DNA of 49,717 bases from a virus, in the IMG/VR virus record IMGVR_UViG_3300034073_002380, positions 1 through 49,717 of that record; one strand, written 5' to 3'. Each line of letters starts with the position of its first letter. Position 1 is the stretch's first letter. Made by a program: the position numbers and the translations under genes. The notes under the pieces were generated by a model that ran no database searches, was not told the DNA's origin, and worked only from the letters and a program-made list of their open reading frames with translations. Shown here piece after piece: positions 10,201 through 21,000 of the stretch.

Positions 10201-10905
10201 CCCGCAGGGGCATCGCGAGACGCAGGCGGCATCTCGACGTTCAGGACCGTCTCGCCGCACGAACTTCAGCCAGGCATGGAAATTTCCGTCGTTGGTGTTA
10301 CGGACGGCACTTTTAATGGCGTTTTCACTGTCCTGAGCACGCCGTCTGTGACGGAATTTACGGTCAACAACCCGCTTGGTTCGATACCGAACACGCCAGT
10401 CGTGTCGGGGGACGGATTCCTTGGCATCAACACCCCGGTCAACTTCCCGTGGCAGATTCGACCGATCGCATTCCAGCGCACTGCTGGCGTTGCCACCTAC
10501 ACGACCAACAAGGAGCACAATCTTCAGCTGGGTCATCACGTTACCGTCGAAGGGTTCTCGGACGACAGCTTCAACGATGAGGTGATCGTCACCGGCACAC
10601 CAACAACAACGACATTCACCTGTTCCAGCCCCGGGCCCGACGTGCCGCTGACCACCGAGACGGGGCAGTTCTTCCAGTACGTCGAGAACATCCAGATTGG
10701 GTGCAACACGGTCCGGCGTCTCAGTGGCAATGGCCTGGTCGTGAACAACGGCGGCCGGTTCGGCGCATCGTTCCTCCAGGGGCGCCCCGTGCGCTGCGTT
10801 GCTCCGCTCGAGCAGTTCTTCTATTTCGATTGTCCCGAGGGCTGTTTGGCGCTTCAATGCGACCCCGGCCCGTGTAAGCCCAACGACTACCTGTACCGCA
10901 TCTAA
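7243..10905 (+). CDS. Beta-helix tailspike with repeated inserted modules (1,220 aa)
   Basis: Candidate receptor-binding protein or polysaccharide depolymerase. It begins MPSTNPVDYGAD, the usual start of pectin-lyase-fold tailspikes. Beta-helix rungs are visible as NTLIEGITFDGN (about 220), NAIIRNNQFYDFG (about 585), VLNNDFSYQG, MDISYNNFNGF, HIHHNSA and MVIENNDV (about 830-930). The helix is interrupted by about seven copies of a 65-75-residue module (GVATF..PH.L..G..V.V.G..D.SFNG.FTV.S...FTV) at roughly residues 52-125, 328-389, 396-463, 466-543, 665-806 (two, nested), 988-1062 and 1074-1142. ATG 7243 directly follows the upstream TAA (TAAAATG) and restores the canonical N-terminus; the frame is open 153 bases further. 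Codon use is AT-richer than its neighbours. Enzyme activity is not shown. Confidence 0.8.
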   Translation: MPSTNPVDYGADPCGLRNSAWAINECLFAAKRCDFPVGTFLLGSSPGAKIIDRVRTGGVATFNTATPHGLVVGEKITLYGFTDASFNGTGPAQFGFEVLSTPTPTRFTVSMPLPTYPDAPLVVQDGWINLIGGGYTSSLVMGYPPINGVIDNVAFTGQGAGKTILKFANNTSTKRGDTFGFNIQMLKTLGNYSGSGVVGAPGAYPGVPLNALNCKNTLIEGITFDGNYTNNSVADIKIVSVSRTNGVNTYTVDKPLYDPAINGTQFYSVPPPAYNPPISPAPYTNVSAISQYISNVVTSGPGNDSSFVGFGSITNVSSLSFERDLRVVLINQRQNQYNFVTFTKHPQWNFGFTVGNTITVTGFTDPARNGTFTVNGFIDAQQVFCTRTAPYLQLFSYQRLSNVAYIKAIVSTNLLAGMIVKIDNVTDVSFNGIFTVTGIISPSEFTVANAGPDTGINPGTGFTFRITEFNIINVERIAGEVIYELSFDHDLVPGDQVNISNVSIPGFNGTGLTILSPLPAPNQFKVAIAGPNVPLTPEAIATVYKPVSQNARAWSPTVYPDVLPTAQANAGVNSLYTVAGINHVGENAIIRNNQFYDFGVGVADAETFLVKSFLPMNVDDLTPGAKVLNNDFSYQGRNSIQSSLYPGNAEANTQCAIGGYSSLVNPINVVSRAAGIATFTCVMKHTLRAGDVVSVTMPNYAFGIISAQRQSNVVTFTTSQKHFLAPGNTVFVDVSNNSFDGSFSVVSVVNDFTFTVSQVGVDVFPAIAVTGYGVFDLGFSGSLTVISTLDSFRFTASTGGTDVLPGLYLDGQLIMLRSQRIFASECEFKYNRIQGGTDPVNQQSPVHAITARETDGMDISYNNFNGFKGTCFYVDSYQHKGTHIHHNSALNVSAFISLVVQDWYALIQTVIPPIPNPETYSTLIAAHKDMVIENNDVLLTGPASWYYQTAYPPLDAVFLINNHDVDRSAYYYPTDYQIPIRPKAPLPAGASRDAGGISTFRTVSPHELQPGMEISVVGVTDGTFNGVFTVLSTPSVTEFTVNNPLGSIPNTPVVSGDGFLGINTPVNFPWQIRPIAFQRTAGVATYTTNKEHNLQLGHHVTVEGFSDDSFNDEVIVTGTPTTTTFTCSSPGPDVPLTTETGQFFQYVENIQIGCNTVRRLSGNGLVVNNGGRFGASFLQGRPVRCVAPLEQFFYFDCPEGCLALQCDPGPCKPNDYLYRI

Positions 10906-10907
10906 CC

Positions 10908-11906
10908 ATGCCAACCGTCGATATTTCAGCCGGCCTTCTGCCGCCGCCAGCCTGCTACGCGTCCGAGCAGGATCGCCTGGACGCCTATGCAAACGCGTTG
11001 ATTGGAAACCTTAACACGGGAGATGAGTGGGCGGCTCAGGAAACGAATCCACCCAATTCGGGTCTGTACTGGCTGCGGACTGACTCAAACGGGCGGCCTG
11101 TCGAGGTGTTGAAGTTTTCGACCCCGGATTCAGCGTGGGTCCGATTGCAAAGCGAGGTCGTTTTTGGCGGCACCTCGACCGGAGCCGCAAGCGTCTACGC
11201 GATCGCCAACAGCCCGGTCTATCCGACGGCTGCATCTGCCTATCGAACTGGTCAGATTTACACGTTCATTGCGAATCACTCGAACACCGGTGCCAGCACG
11301 TTGAACGTCGATGGCCAAGGCGCCAAAGCGATCACCAAAGATGTTGCAACACCGCTGGTCGCAAACGACATCCTGTCCGGACAGGTTGTCTCGGTCTTGT
11401 ACGATGGTGTTCGGTTCCAACTGATCACGCAAAAACGTGATATCACGCGAATCAGCCTGAAGCAGTTTCTCTACAAAGAGATGCCGGCTCAAAGCGTTCC
11501 TCCGAACGGAACGCGATTGGACTTCAATCACGGATTCATCAATCCGATTACAACCCTGGGCATCATCCCGTTCATGGTTCGAGTCGTATTGAAGCGAACC
11601 GCAACCGGATTTGCTCAGTGGAATAGCGCATCTGGCGTTGGAGTGTTTCAATGGTATGAAGGCCAAGAAGTTGAGGTTGGTGCCATGGTTTCATACGGTG
11701 CCTTTGCTGCTCAAAATGGTGGCGCCAATTTTTTGGTCTCTGTCGATACCTCTCAGGTTCACGTCTACTGCAACTACCACTCATTCTCCCCGCCATCGAC
11801 AGACCTTTTCCCGACCCTGTTCTTCCAGAGCGCAGCGTTCGTTCCTGCCGATTACGAAATCAAGGTCTACGCGATGGCAGTGAACCCTCTTTACGTTGAG
11901 CCATGA
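10908..11906 (+). CDS. Tail fibre-like protein (332 aa)
   Basis: Residues about 112-171 form a domain common in phage fibre and collar proteins: GQIYTFIANHSNTGASTLNV, then GAKAITK, LVANDILSGQVVSVLYDG and FQLIT. The N-terminal 110 residues (DEWAAQETNPPNSGLYWLRTD) resemble particle-attachment segments. The remainder is beta-rich with no recognised enzyme motif. The ATG follows the tailspike stop by 2 bases (TAACCATG) without a Shine-Dalgarno, and the stop overlaps the next ATG (ATGA), so the genes are probably coupled. It is likely a virion accessory that attaches to, or works with, the tailspike. Confidence 0.7.
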   Translation: MPTVDISAGLLPPPACYASEQDRLDAYANALIGNLNTGDEWAAQETNPPNSGLYWLRTDSNGRPVEVLKFSTPDSAWVRLQSEVVFGGTSTGAASVYAIANSPVYPTAASAYRTGQIYTFIANHSNTGASTLNVDGQGAKAITKDVATPLVANDILSGQVVSVLYDGVRFQLITQKRDITRISLKQFLYKEMPAQSVPPNGTRLDFNHGFINPITTLGIIPFMVRVVLKRTATGFAQWNSASGVGVFQWYEGQEVEVGAMVSYGAFAAQNGGANFLVSVDTSQVHVYCNYHSFSPPSTDLFPTLFFQSAAFVPADYEIKVYAMAVNPLYVEP

Positions 11907-12994
11907 GAAAGACCCTCGCCCAGGCCAAGAACTCCACGATCCCGCAGGCTGTCGGACTTGCCACCTGCGACGATCGCTTTGTCCAGCTGCTGAACGAGGC
12001 TCAGGCGCGCCTGGCCGACATGGGCAAGTGGTGGGGCACCTACAAAAAGCTCCGCATCTGCGTCACCGCCGGCTGCATCACCTGGCCTCGCGAGGTCAAG
12101 ACGATCGAGGCGATGAACGTCTGCGGGTACAACATCCCGATCCAGAACCAGTGGTACGAGTTCCAGACCGACGAGCGCGCACCGCGCACCGGCTGCGGCC
12201 GTGAGGGCTGCGAGCAGGACCAGCTGCTGGATCGCGGCATGGTGACCCAGTTCCGAGACTCGGTGGGGAACTGCAAGTTCCGGGTGCACCCGTCTCTGAC
12301 AGCCGATGCTGGCAAGCGGATCCTGCTTCAGGGCATCGACCCCGCGACCAATGAGCCGATCCGGACGCTCGACCCGGTGAGCGGCGAGTACGTCTGGGGC
12401 GAGTACGTCACGCTGCCGAATCCCGCTGTCACGCCGTTCGTTGAGACCTCGAACCTCTTCAAGCAGCCGGGCCTGAACGGCGCTCAGAAGCCGCTGACTC
12501 AGGGCCGCATCACGATCGTGGCCTACAACCCGACCACGACGCTTTCCACTCAGGTGGCCGTCTGGGGCCCGAGCGAGGAAAACCCCGAGTACCGCCGCAC
12601 CTACCTGATCAATATGCCAGAGGTCTGCGGCGGCACGAATGGGTGCAATTCGAGTCAGGACAACTGCTGCATAGACCACGGCGACGGCTGCGTCCCGCCC
12701 GAGGAGAACTGCACGAACACGGTCATCGAAGCCATCGTGCGCCTGGAGTTCATCCCGGCGGTCGTGGATTCGGACTGGTTGTTCATCGGCAACCTTCAGG
12801 CCATCAAGCACATGATGAAGGCCATCCAGAAGGAGGACCGGAACCAGTACACGGAGGCCGAACGCGAGATCCAGCTGGCCCTTCGGTCGCTCCGCAATGA
12901 GCTTGAGGCGTACAGCCCGAATGAGCGCAGCGTGATCAACGTGCAGCCGTTCGGGTCTGCCAAGATTCAATATCGGTTCGGAGGATTCATCTGA
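11903..12994 (+). CDS. Probable head-tail/tail adaptor structural protein (363 aa)
   Basis: A 363-aa protein with an N-terminal helical segment (FVQLLNEAQARLADMGKWWG), a middle resembling the beta part of short-tail adaptor proteins (GNCKFRVHP, VWGEYVTLP) and a cysteine-rich patch near residues 235-265 (several Cys within EVCGGTNGCN and CCIDHGDGC). The C-terminal helix carries ALRSLRNELEAYSP. It resembles neck or tail-tube genes that accompany stabilisation proteins in podoviruses, but I cannot assign it to T7 gp11 or P22 gp4 types from sequence alone. It overlaps both neighbours (ATGA upstream, TGATG downstream). Confidence 0.6.
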   Translation: MRKTLAQAKNSTIPQAVGLATCDDRFVQLLNEAQARLADMGKWWGTYKKLRICVTAGCITWPREVKTIEAMNVCGYNIPIQNQWYEFQTDERAPRTGCGREGCEQDQLLDRGMVTQFRDSVGNCKFRVHPSLTADAGKRILLQGIDPATNEPIRTLDPVSGEYVWGEYVTLPNPAVTPFVETSNLFKQPGLNGAQKPLTQGRITIVAYNPTTTLSTQVAVWGPSEENPEYRRTYLINMPEVCGGTNGCNSSQDNCCIDHGDGCVPPEENCTNTVIEAIVRLEFIPAVVDSDWLFIGNLQAIKHMMKAIQKEDRNQYTEAEREIQLALRSLRNELEAYSPNERSVINVQPFGSAKIQYRFGGFI

Positions 12995-13443
12995 TGGAGG
13001 TCGAGAAGCCCATCACCTGGTTGGACTTCCTGACCGACGACGGCATCTCGCTCGATGAGCGGATCGATCGGTGGGAGGCGTTCGTTGCCGACAAGCCGCA
13101 GCAGGAGTGCCCGCTGAAGCACACGTTCCCTGAAGGGATGTACGTGCGTGAAATCTTCATGCCTGCTGGCTCGATCGTCACCAGCCGCATCCACAAGTTC
13201 GACAACCCGTTCTTCATCACCAAGGGCCGCGTCACGGTCGTGAGCGAGAACGAGGGCCTGGTAACCTACACGGCGCCGTACTCGGGCATCACGTTGCCGC
13301 AGACACGCCGGGTTCTGCTGATCCATGAGGATACCATTTGGACCACGGTTCACCTGAATCCCGAGAACAAGACGAACCACGAAGAACTTCTCAACGACCT
13401 CACCTATGTGAGGCAAAACCAATACTTACCATGTCATTCGTAG
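12994..13443 (+). CDS. Cupin-like small virion protein (149 aa)
   Basis: The pattern FPEGMYVREIFMPAGSIVTSR, then HKFDNPFFITKGRVTVVSE and GITLPQTRRVLLIHEDTIW matches the double-stranded beta-helix (cupin) layout found in small proteins of phage tail clusters. One histidine precedes the FDNPF strand, so a metal site is possible but incomplete. The start overlaps the preceding stop (TGATG), and the last 13 bases overlap the next gene. Context points to a tail component or assembly factor rather than a metabolic enzyme. Confidence 0.65.
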   Translation: MEVEKPITWLDFLTDDGISLDERIDRWEAFVADKPQQECPLKHTFPEGMYVREIFMPAGSIVTSRIHKFDNPFFITKGRVTVVSENEGLVTYTAPYSGITLPQTRRVLLIHEDTIWTTVHLNPENKTNHEELLNDLTYVRQNQYLPCHS

Positions 13444-14177
13444 GAACATCAATAGGAGTTGGGCTCGTCGGAACAGGGGCGGGCGCAGCAATGCAAGCAT
13501 CGTCCGCCAGCGCAGCGCGCAGGCAAGCACGTGATGCTGCCAATCTGCCGGGCGTTGATATCGGAGAACTCCTTCGAGAATCGTCTCAGACGGCTCCCCG
13601 CGCCCGCGAAATGGAAGCAGAACGAAATGCGTTCAATCGCGCTCAATTGCTCGAATCACTTGGTATGCAGATTCCCGGCTACCAAGAGGCTCAGGCGGCA
13701 CGAAGTCAGAACGCACTCGCACTGTTGAGGGGTGAGCTTCCGCCTGATGTTTTGGCACAGGTGCAACGGAAAGCAGCTGGTCAAGCCGTTCAAGGCGGTT
13801 ACGCAGGAAGTGCTGCTGGCAGAAATCTGGTGGCCAGAGACATCGGTCGAACCAGCCTTGATTTGGCGAACCTTGGAAACCAGCAGTTTGCCAACATACT
13901 TGGAACAACTCCGTTGTCGCCGCTGGCAAGTTACGAGTTCACCCCGCAGCAGCTGGCAAACATTCGCGCCAACGAGCGGAGCGCCAGGCAGCAGGCGCTG
14001 CTTGGTGTTGCGAGTATGCCGAGCGCCACGGGGATTGCTGGGCAGGCATTTGGTTCACTTGGATCCGGACTGACGAACCTCGGGTTTGCTGCGCTGGGAT
14101 CCAAGTACGGTGCTGGCGGCGGCGCCGGAGGCGAAAGCGACCTGGTCTCGGCTCAACGCAAACTCATGGGAGGTTAA
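13431..14177 (+). CDS. Internal virion/ejection-type protein (248 aa)
   Basis: Starts MSFVGTSIGVGLVGTGAGAA, a glycine/alanine-rich hydrophobic segment, then amphipathic Ala/Gln/Arg-rich helices, and ends with Gly/Ala-rich sequence (SKYGAGGGAGGES). Small proteins of this composition next to a giant ejected protein are typical internal-core or ejection proteins that help form the DNA channel through the envelope. The start at 13431 was chosen because earlier codons in the frame overlap the cupin-like gene; the remaining overlap is 13 bases. Identity rests on composition and position. Confidence 0.6.
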   Translation: MSFVGTSIGVGLVGTGAGAAMQASSASAARRQARDAANLPGVDIGELLRESSQTAPRAREMEAERNAFNRAQLLESLGMQIPGYQEAQAARSQNALALLRGELPPDVLAQVQRKAAGQAVQGGYAGSAAGRNLVARDIGRTSLDLANLGNQQFANILGTTPLSPLASYEFTPQQLANIRANERSARQQALLGVASMPSATGIAGQAFGSLGSGLTNLGFAALGSKYGAGGGAGGESDLVSAQRKLMGG

Positions 14178-14180
14178 TTT

Positions 14181-15065
14181 ATGGCGAACCCATTCTCAGG
14201 ACTCGAAAACATCGGCCAGTCGTACCTCGCAGGCGTGCAGCTGGCACAGCAACGCCAGGCCCGCCAGGACGCGCTCGCGCAGCGTGCTGAAGAGGCACGC
14301 ATTCGCCAGCAGTATTACCAGGATTTGGTGGATCAACGCGCCGAAGCGGCCAGGCTCGCGGCACAGAATCGGACTGACCTCCTCAAGGAAAAGTTTGGCG
14401 AGGGTCTAGCCTATGAGGCAGACGGGGTAACGATTGACCTGGTCAAGTCAGCCAAGAACGCCAAAAGCATCAAGGATCTGGACGCATTGGCAACAGCTGC
14501 CGGCAAAGCCAGCATTCTCCAGCAGGCGTCAGGCTTTGGCGAAAAACTGGAGATTCCAGAAGAGCTAATGAAGCGGCCAGCGTTCAACCAGGGGCGCGCC
14601 GAAGGCCTTGTTTCAGTGTCTGAAACTCGATTGAAAATGCCTGGGATCATGGCATCGCAAGGCTTTTCTCCTACCAACATTCCGGATGACCTTGAATCAG
14701 CAATTCGAGGAACCGCAGCCGTGGATTACTCGCCTGAAATGCTGTCTGCTCGCGCAGCCGGTGGGGAGTCTGTCGTGAATCCGGATCTCTACAAGGGATT
14801 GGATTTGCGAAATGTTTATGGAACGGTGTATGCGAAGCCAAAAAAGGTTGTAGAGCAAAAAGCCCCCAAGACCGAGTACCCTGGAACGCTGAAAATCGAA
14901 ACCGAAGAGGGGCCCCTAACGGTTAAGCTCACTCCGCAGCAGCTTGCGGAACGGCTTTCAAGGCTTGGAGCGCCTACAGCAACCAGCAAAGGCACAAATG
15001 CCGCCCCCGCGCTTCCGAGCTTTACCTTTGATAAATCGACACTGAACTGGATACCGTCTCCGTAA
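14181..15065 (+). CDS. Internal virion/ejection-type protein (294 aa)
   Basis: The N-terminal 75 residues form a long Gln/Ala/Arg-rich helix (QLAQQRQARQDALAQRAEEA), probably a coiled coil. A charged middle is followed by a C-terminal beta segment (GTLKIETEEGPLTVKLTPQQ, about 230-250) and a Pro/Ala tail. It starts 3 bases after the previous stop (GGAGGTTAATTTATG gives a Shine-Dalgarno) and ends 5 bases before the giant gene. With the preceding and following genes it forms the usual trio of ejected proteins in short-tailed phages. No enzyme motif is visible. Confidence 0.55.
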   Translation: MANPFSGLENIGQSYLAGVQLAQQRQARQDALAQRAEEARIRQQYYQDLVDQRAEAARLAAQNRTDLLKEKFGEGLAYEADGVTIDLVKSAKNAKSIKDLDALATAAGKASILQQASGFGEKLEIPEELMKRPAFNQGRAEGLVSVSETRLKMPGIMASQGFSPTNIPDDLESAIRGTAAVDYSPEMLSARAAGGESVVNPDLYKGLDLRNVYGTVYAKPKKVVEQKAPKTEYPGTLKIETEEGPLTVKLTPQQLAERLSRLGAPTATSKGTNAAPALPSFTFDKSTLNWIPSP

Positions 15066-15070
15066 CGCTT

Positions 15071-18000
15071 ATGCCACGCATCGTCGAGATTCCAGATGTT
15101 GCCCGCCTTTCGTTTCCGGACGATCTCAGCGAAGACGAGATCCTGGCGGCAACCAGGAATTTCTACGAACAGTCCAAGCAGGGCGCAATAGGGGCGGCGG
15201 GATCGGCGGCAATACGCGAGCCAGCCCGCCAAACTGGCGGCGCCATGAAAGCGTTGGCGAGGCTTGGTGATTGGTTCCAGCCTCCGGACATAAATCCTGA
15301 AACAGGCATCCCTGTTTGGCAGCGCGCAGAATCTACATTCTTTGGTCCAGAAACCGTAACACCTGTAGAAAAACCTCCCGAAGTGCCTTTGGAGGAAAGA
15401 GGGCTCTACAAAGCCGGGGAAGCTCTTCAAAGAGGGGCCGAAAAAATGTTCCCCGTGAGCCCGCTCAGGGAAGAAGATTTCCTGACGCAAGTAGGCGCCG
15501 GGATAGGCTCATTACCAACCTCTATCATACCCTATGCCGGGCCAGTCATTTACGGCCTCAGCGCGGGGGAAGATGCCGCTGAAAAAGCCGGCAAATTTTA
15601 CGACAACAAAATCGCTGAAGCGATGGCCGCTGGGAACGCCACAGAGGCAAGCCGGCTGCAAGAGGAGAAAAAGAGTCAGCAGGCAATCCAATTCGGAATA
15701 AACGCCCCACTTGGGTATGCAACGGAACGTTTGCTTGGCGTCGTTCCTGGCGTGAAGCAAATCACTGAGGGCGGGGGAAAACTTATCCCAAAACTCGCCG
15801 CCGGGCAGACTGTTGAGAACGCCAAGAAACTTGCCGGGTATTTTGCCAAGCAAGGCATCAAGCCGACAGCCGGTGAATTCGCTCAAGAGGGGCTGGAACA
15901 GGTGGGCGGAAACCTCGGCGAGATGACCTACAATCCAGAGGCAGAGTTCACGGCAGGAGTTCTGGATGCATCTGGAGTTGGTGGAACTGTTGGGGCCGTT
16001 ACCTCAATTCCTTTGGCGTTACTGGGATCCAAGCTGCGGAAGAATCGGCTGGATAGGATCAAGGATTTCCGGGACACAAGGCTGGCTGAAGGACCGCTTT
16101 CGGATCAGCAGATCAACGAAATCAACAACAGAATAGTCGCAGGGCGGCCGTTTACGGAGGCTCAACCAGGAGCATTCCTTAGCCTGCTTGAAGACGATCC
16201 TGCCGTTCAGTCTTCAGTCGGAGGAAACAACGCTGAACTTCTTCCCAACGCGACTGCCACTCTCGCCGGAATCAACTCCGGCGGCGCTCCGTCTGGTCCG
16301 ATTCGTATCGTTCCGCCAGAAGACGAGTCCACACTCACGTCCATTGGCGCGAAGCTGCCGGAGATGCAGCTGGAAACGGATGTCGGAGAAGAAATCCTAA
16401 CCACCACACCAGATGCCATTCAAAAACAAGGCGCAGATGAAAGCCTGCTTCGCGGCGAAGGATCCCAAGTGGGACTGTCAGAAGTGGATCAAGGAGGGCG
16501 GGCTCCCGAAGGAGAAGGGGCCGAAGCCCAAGGCCAAGCGGAAGTACAGCCGCTGACCATCGAAGAGACTCAGGAGTACAACCGTGCCGTTGATTCCCTG
16601 GGTGGAGCGTCTGCTTACGACGTTCTCAATGAAGAAGAACTGACTCGCTTCGAGGATCTTGGTGAGCGCGTTCGACAACTGGAAGATGCCGGCTGGTTGT
16701 TCGATGAGGAAACGGGCTGGACTAATCCGGCTGCGCCCGCGCCGGCGCCTACGGTTGCGCCCGCTGAAACTCCAACTGCTCCTGCTGCCGCCGCGCCCGT
16801 CGCTCCTGTAACCTCACGCACCTTCCCGTTCCAGGATCGCAAGGTGGATGGCATGATTGATCGCGATACTGGAGACATCATCGCGTTCGCTAAATCGATA
16901 GTTGGAACGCCTGACGAGCGCGGATCATCGCCTAAGTACACCATCAGGGTTGACCAGGATGTCACGATAGACGCGTCTTCCGAGAAGGCGCTCGACAATG
17001 CTCTTCAGAAGATTTCCAGCGGCGCACCGGTTCGCGTGTTCAGGAACGCCGGCAAGGGTGTGACGTTGGATTTCAACGAGCCGGGGCCGGTGACACCGGC
17101 GCCTGTCACAACGCCAGCCGCACCCAGACCTGTTGCCACACCACGGCCCGCGCCTACCCCTACGCCTCGGCCCGCCCCTGCGCCTCAAAACGCACTCGCC
17201 AACCAAACCGTTGGATTCGGAAAACATTCCAACCTCCTGGTCAAAGACCTCTTTGCGCAACAGCCGGACTACGCCATGTGGCTGGTCAGAAGCACCAGGA
17301 GCGCCGCGCCAGGATCACGCACGCGCCAGGTTGGGGATTACATCGTTGATCTCTTTGAGTACCAGCAGGCTGTACTCAAGGCAAAAGCTGACTCAGAAGC
17401 CGTTCTCACCAATGAAAACCAAGCTGCCCTCGCAAAACTCCGCATCAACGCCTTTGTCAACCCAGATGGCAGCATTGCAATCTCCGGGAATACCAGGAAA
17501 TGGCAGGATGATATCAAAGCCGAGGGTGGCAGATACTCCAAGGACAGCCAATCGTGGACGATCGATGCCGCCGGCCTTGGGAGATTTATCAGTCGATCAG
17601 GACCTGATTCAGGAACTGCTGGCCAACAAAGAAGTAGTAGCGCGGCTTACACCCGTAATACTGAACTCCGAAAACTCAGAGAGGATGCAGACAACCGGCC
17701 CGACAGAAGCGGACTGGAGGGAGGCGTTGACAACTATCTTGGCGTAGAAACCCAGGAGCTTATCCGGCAAGGTGAAGAGTTTGGGATCCCGAGAGAAGTT
17801 GGAGACGAACAGATTGAAGACGCAGCCCTAATGGTTCAGGCGTTTGCAAACAAGCGCCCATTCTTCATGCTCTCCAGCGCACCTGGAACCGGAAAGACAT
17901 TCGTGCTGGGGGCTGGTATTCGCGAGATGCAGGACCGTTTCGCTCGCAATATCATCTACGTCACCCTCAACCGGGGTTTGATCAAACAGATCCAGCAGGA

Positions 18001-21000
18001 TCTCAAGGCCTACAATCTCGGCCCCGTAAAGTTCATCACCTACTCGGAGATGAAGGACTTACCAGCCGAGGAATCCGACGTGCTGATTTTCGATGAAGCG
18101 CACGCGATCAAGAATCTAGCTGGAAGCGGCTCAGAGCAGGCAAAGAAAGCTCAAGAGTGGATTCTTAAGACCAAGTTCCCGATTTTCTCAACCGCTACGC
18201 CGTTCGAGAACCCCACTCAGACGGCGTACCTTCTGAATACCGGAATCTTTGATTCGTTCGGCGACTACAAGCAGTTCGCTCTTACGTACGGTGCGACACC
18301 GATCAGGGACAGTGGAGGAAATATCGTCCGAACTGTTTGGCTTCCAACTAAAACCAACGAGCAGGATCAGATCGCGGCTCGGAATTTCTTTCGGAAGGAG
18401 GGCATCTTTACGGCCCGGAAAACCCGACTGCCCGCGAACCAGGTTGATTCTCGCCTGGTTGCCATCAAAGGGGATGAGGAATGGACCAACACCTACAATG
18501 CGTTTGCGGCCGAAGCCGAAGCGCAAAAGAGCTCCATTGATGGCACCGAAAAGATGTGGATCATCAATTACAAGAAGCGCCTTCTGGAAGCATCCAAGAT
18601 TCGGAATGCAATCAGTGAAGCACGTCGCGCCCTGAATGCGGGAAGATGGCCGATTATCTTCGTTGAGACCAAGGCCGAGAGAAGCATCGACATCGAAGAG
18701 CAGCGAAGGCTGCAAGACGAATACAACCGCGACAAGGCTCTCGCCAAGATGATGGGTGGCGAGACTCCGCGACGCTCGGATTACCCGGGGTTACTGTCGG
18801 ATGGAATCATCAATGTGCTGGAGGCCACGATGGACCGACTCGGCACAACCGTGATCTCAATACCGTCTGCGGAAGACGTGATCAAAAACGAGATTGGTGC
18901 CAACGATGTCGCGATCTTCACGGGCTCGGTGCCGGATGCGCGGGCCCAGAAGAACCTGGAACTCTGGCGCGGCCCCAGGCCGATGGTCCTGGTTGCCACG
19001 ATGGCCAAGGGAGGAACCGGCCTCTCACTGCACGACAAGACCGGGAAACACCCCACGACGCAGATCAACGTCAACCTGCCGTGGACCGCCACTCAGGTGG
19101 AGCAGGTATCACTGCGGTCTGCGCGGTACGGTCTCAAAGGAACCGCGCAGATGCAGTGGCTCTTTGCCGATAACATCCCGTTCGAGCGCGAACTGGCCGC
19201 CCGTGTTGGTGGGCGAATGAGGGATATGGGCGCCCTGGTTCAGGGAGAAGCGGGTGCTGCTGCAACCAACATCAAGAACTTCAATTTCGAGGATGAGTCG
19301 TTCTCCGAGGCCAATGCTGCCGAGGCGGCCAAGAAGGATCTGACCAAGGAGGAGCCCAAGGTTACGCCACCACCTACCACTCCCGCTCCAGCAGCCGCAC
19401 CGAAGGCCAAGAAGGCCCGCGAATGGACGTTCCGAGGCGACATCCTGGATGACATCATCAATCTGGGCGGCGTCATGTCCAGGTCGCAGGCCAAGAAGGA
19501 GGGCCGACTGGATGCGATCAAGAGCCTCTACGATGACGCTCCGAGGCTGAAGCCGTTCTTCAATAAAATCTTCGCAGGCAGGTCGCGTGGAACCGCCAGC
19601 CGGAACCAGCCCGACGTGTTGCTTCAGGAACTCGCCATGGAAAATCCTGGCAAGTACGGAGACATGACGGTTGCGGAGTTCTGGGCCGAGATAGAGAAGG
19701 CAGCACGCGGACGCGAAGGCGACGCTGCCGAGGCGCGCAAGGAAGCCAAAGCCGCAGCCGCTGGAGCCGAAGAAGCGATGGGATTGGACGCGTTCTTGCA
19801 GGCGCAGGATGAAGCGTTCGCCGACGCGCAGGCCGAGGCCATGCAGCGCAAGGATGAGCCAGGCGGCCCGATCGAGGTATCAGTTGGAAGCCTGTCACTT
19901 GGGGACAGGTTCTCGGTCCAAGGCGAGCAGTTCGAGGTGACCGGGATCACGCCGGATGGCGACTACACGATCAGGGATGGCCAGAAGTTTGGCGTCCAGA
20001 GTCTGACCGAATACGACACGATCTTCGTGGATGAGCCGCCCGATCGCGGCGGAGGGGATACATTCAACTTCCCGTCTGAACCCCCTGATCGTGGAGGCGG
20101 AGGCGCAGTCAACGCTCCCACCGAGGGGCCGGCGCCTGCCGAGCGCAAGCCCCGTCTGGCAGCTGGAGAAAATCAGGGCGACCTGATTGCCAGCACGCAA
20201 GCCGAACCGTTCGCGCTGGTTGGTGAGCAGGTGGTTGACCTGGAGGCTCGCAAGCAAAAGGCTCAGGCCGCTGCCCGCGCCGCCGCCGAAGCCAAGGCCG
20301 CCCAGGAGAAGGCGCAGACTCAGATGGATCTTGGCGACGCCGCCTCCCAGGCCGCCGACGCGATCGCCCAGTTCGTCGAGTCCATCACTCCGAAAGCCGG
20401 GATCACCGAGGGGCCGACGCCGGAGGAATCCGCTCGCCGGGTTCTCAAGGCTCTGGCCGATCTGGCCGCAGCTGCGATTCGGGCTGGCGTGCAGACCGCG
20501 ACCGAGTGGGCATCGAGCCTGAACCTCAAGCTGACGCCCGCGTTGCAGTACGCCTGGGACCAGGCACAAGGCGCCACCGCAGAGCCGACACCTGAGATCA
20601 TCGAGGATGTGCAGAACATCTCTCGTAACGCGCCAAGCAGCGACTTCGGGATGGTCTACAGCACGCCAGAGGAACCGGTGACCACGAAGCGCGGTGCCTT
20701 CGAGGATCGTGTCGCCGGGCGCCGGGCGCTCACTCGGGGGGTCCGTGACGCCGGAATCCAGCTGGCGCTCGACGCGTTCAACGAGGCCGGCGTAAAGGTC
20801 CGTTCCGTGACCGGGGACCTGTTCGCGCCTGTCGATGGCGTTGACCAGGAGGCCGCTGGCCGCCGGCTGATCACTGTCGCTATCGAGAAGCTCCGCCAGG
20901 CCACCATCGAAGGGCGCCGGGACACGACGTATTCGTTGATCAACTCGCTGCGAAACCACTTCGGTATCGCAGAAGGATTCAGCCCCGAAACGCGCAACAA

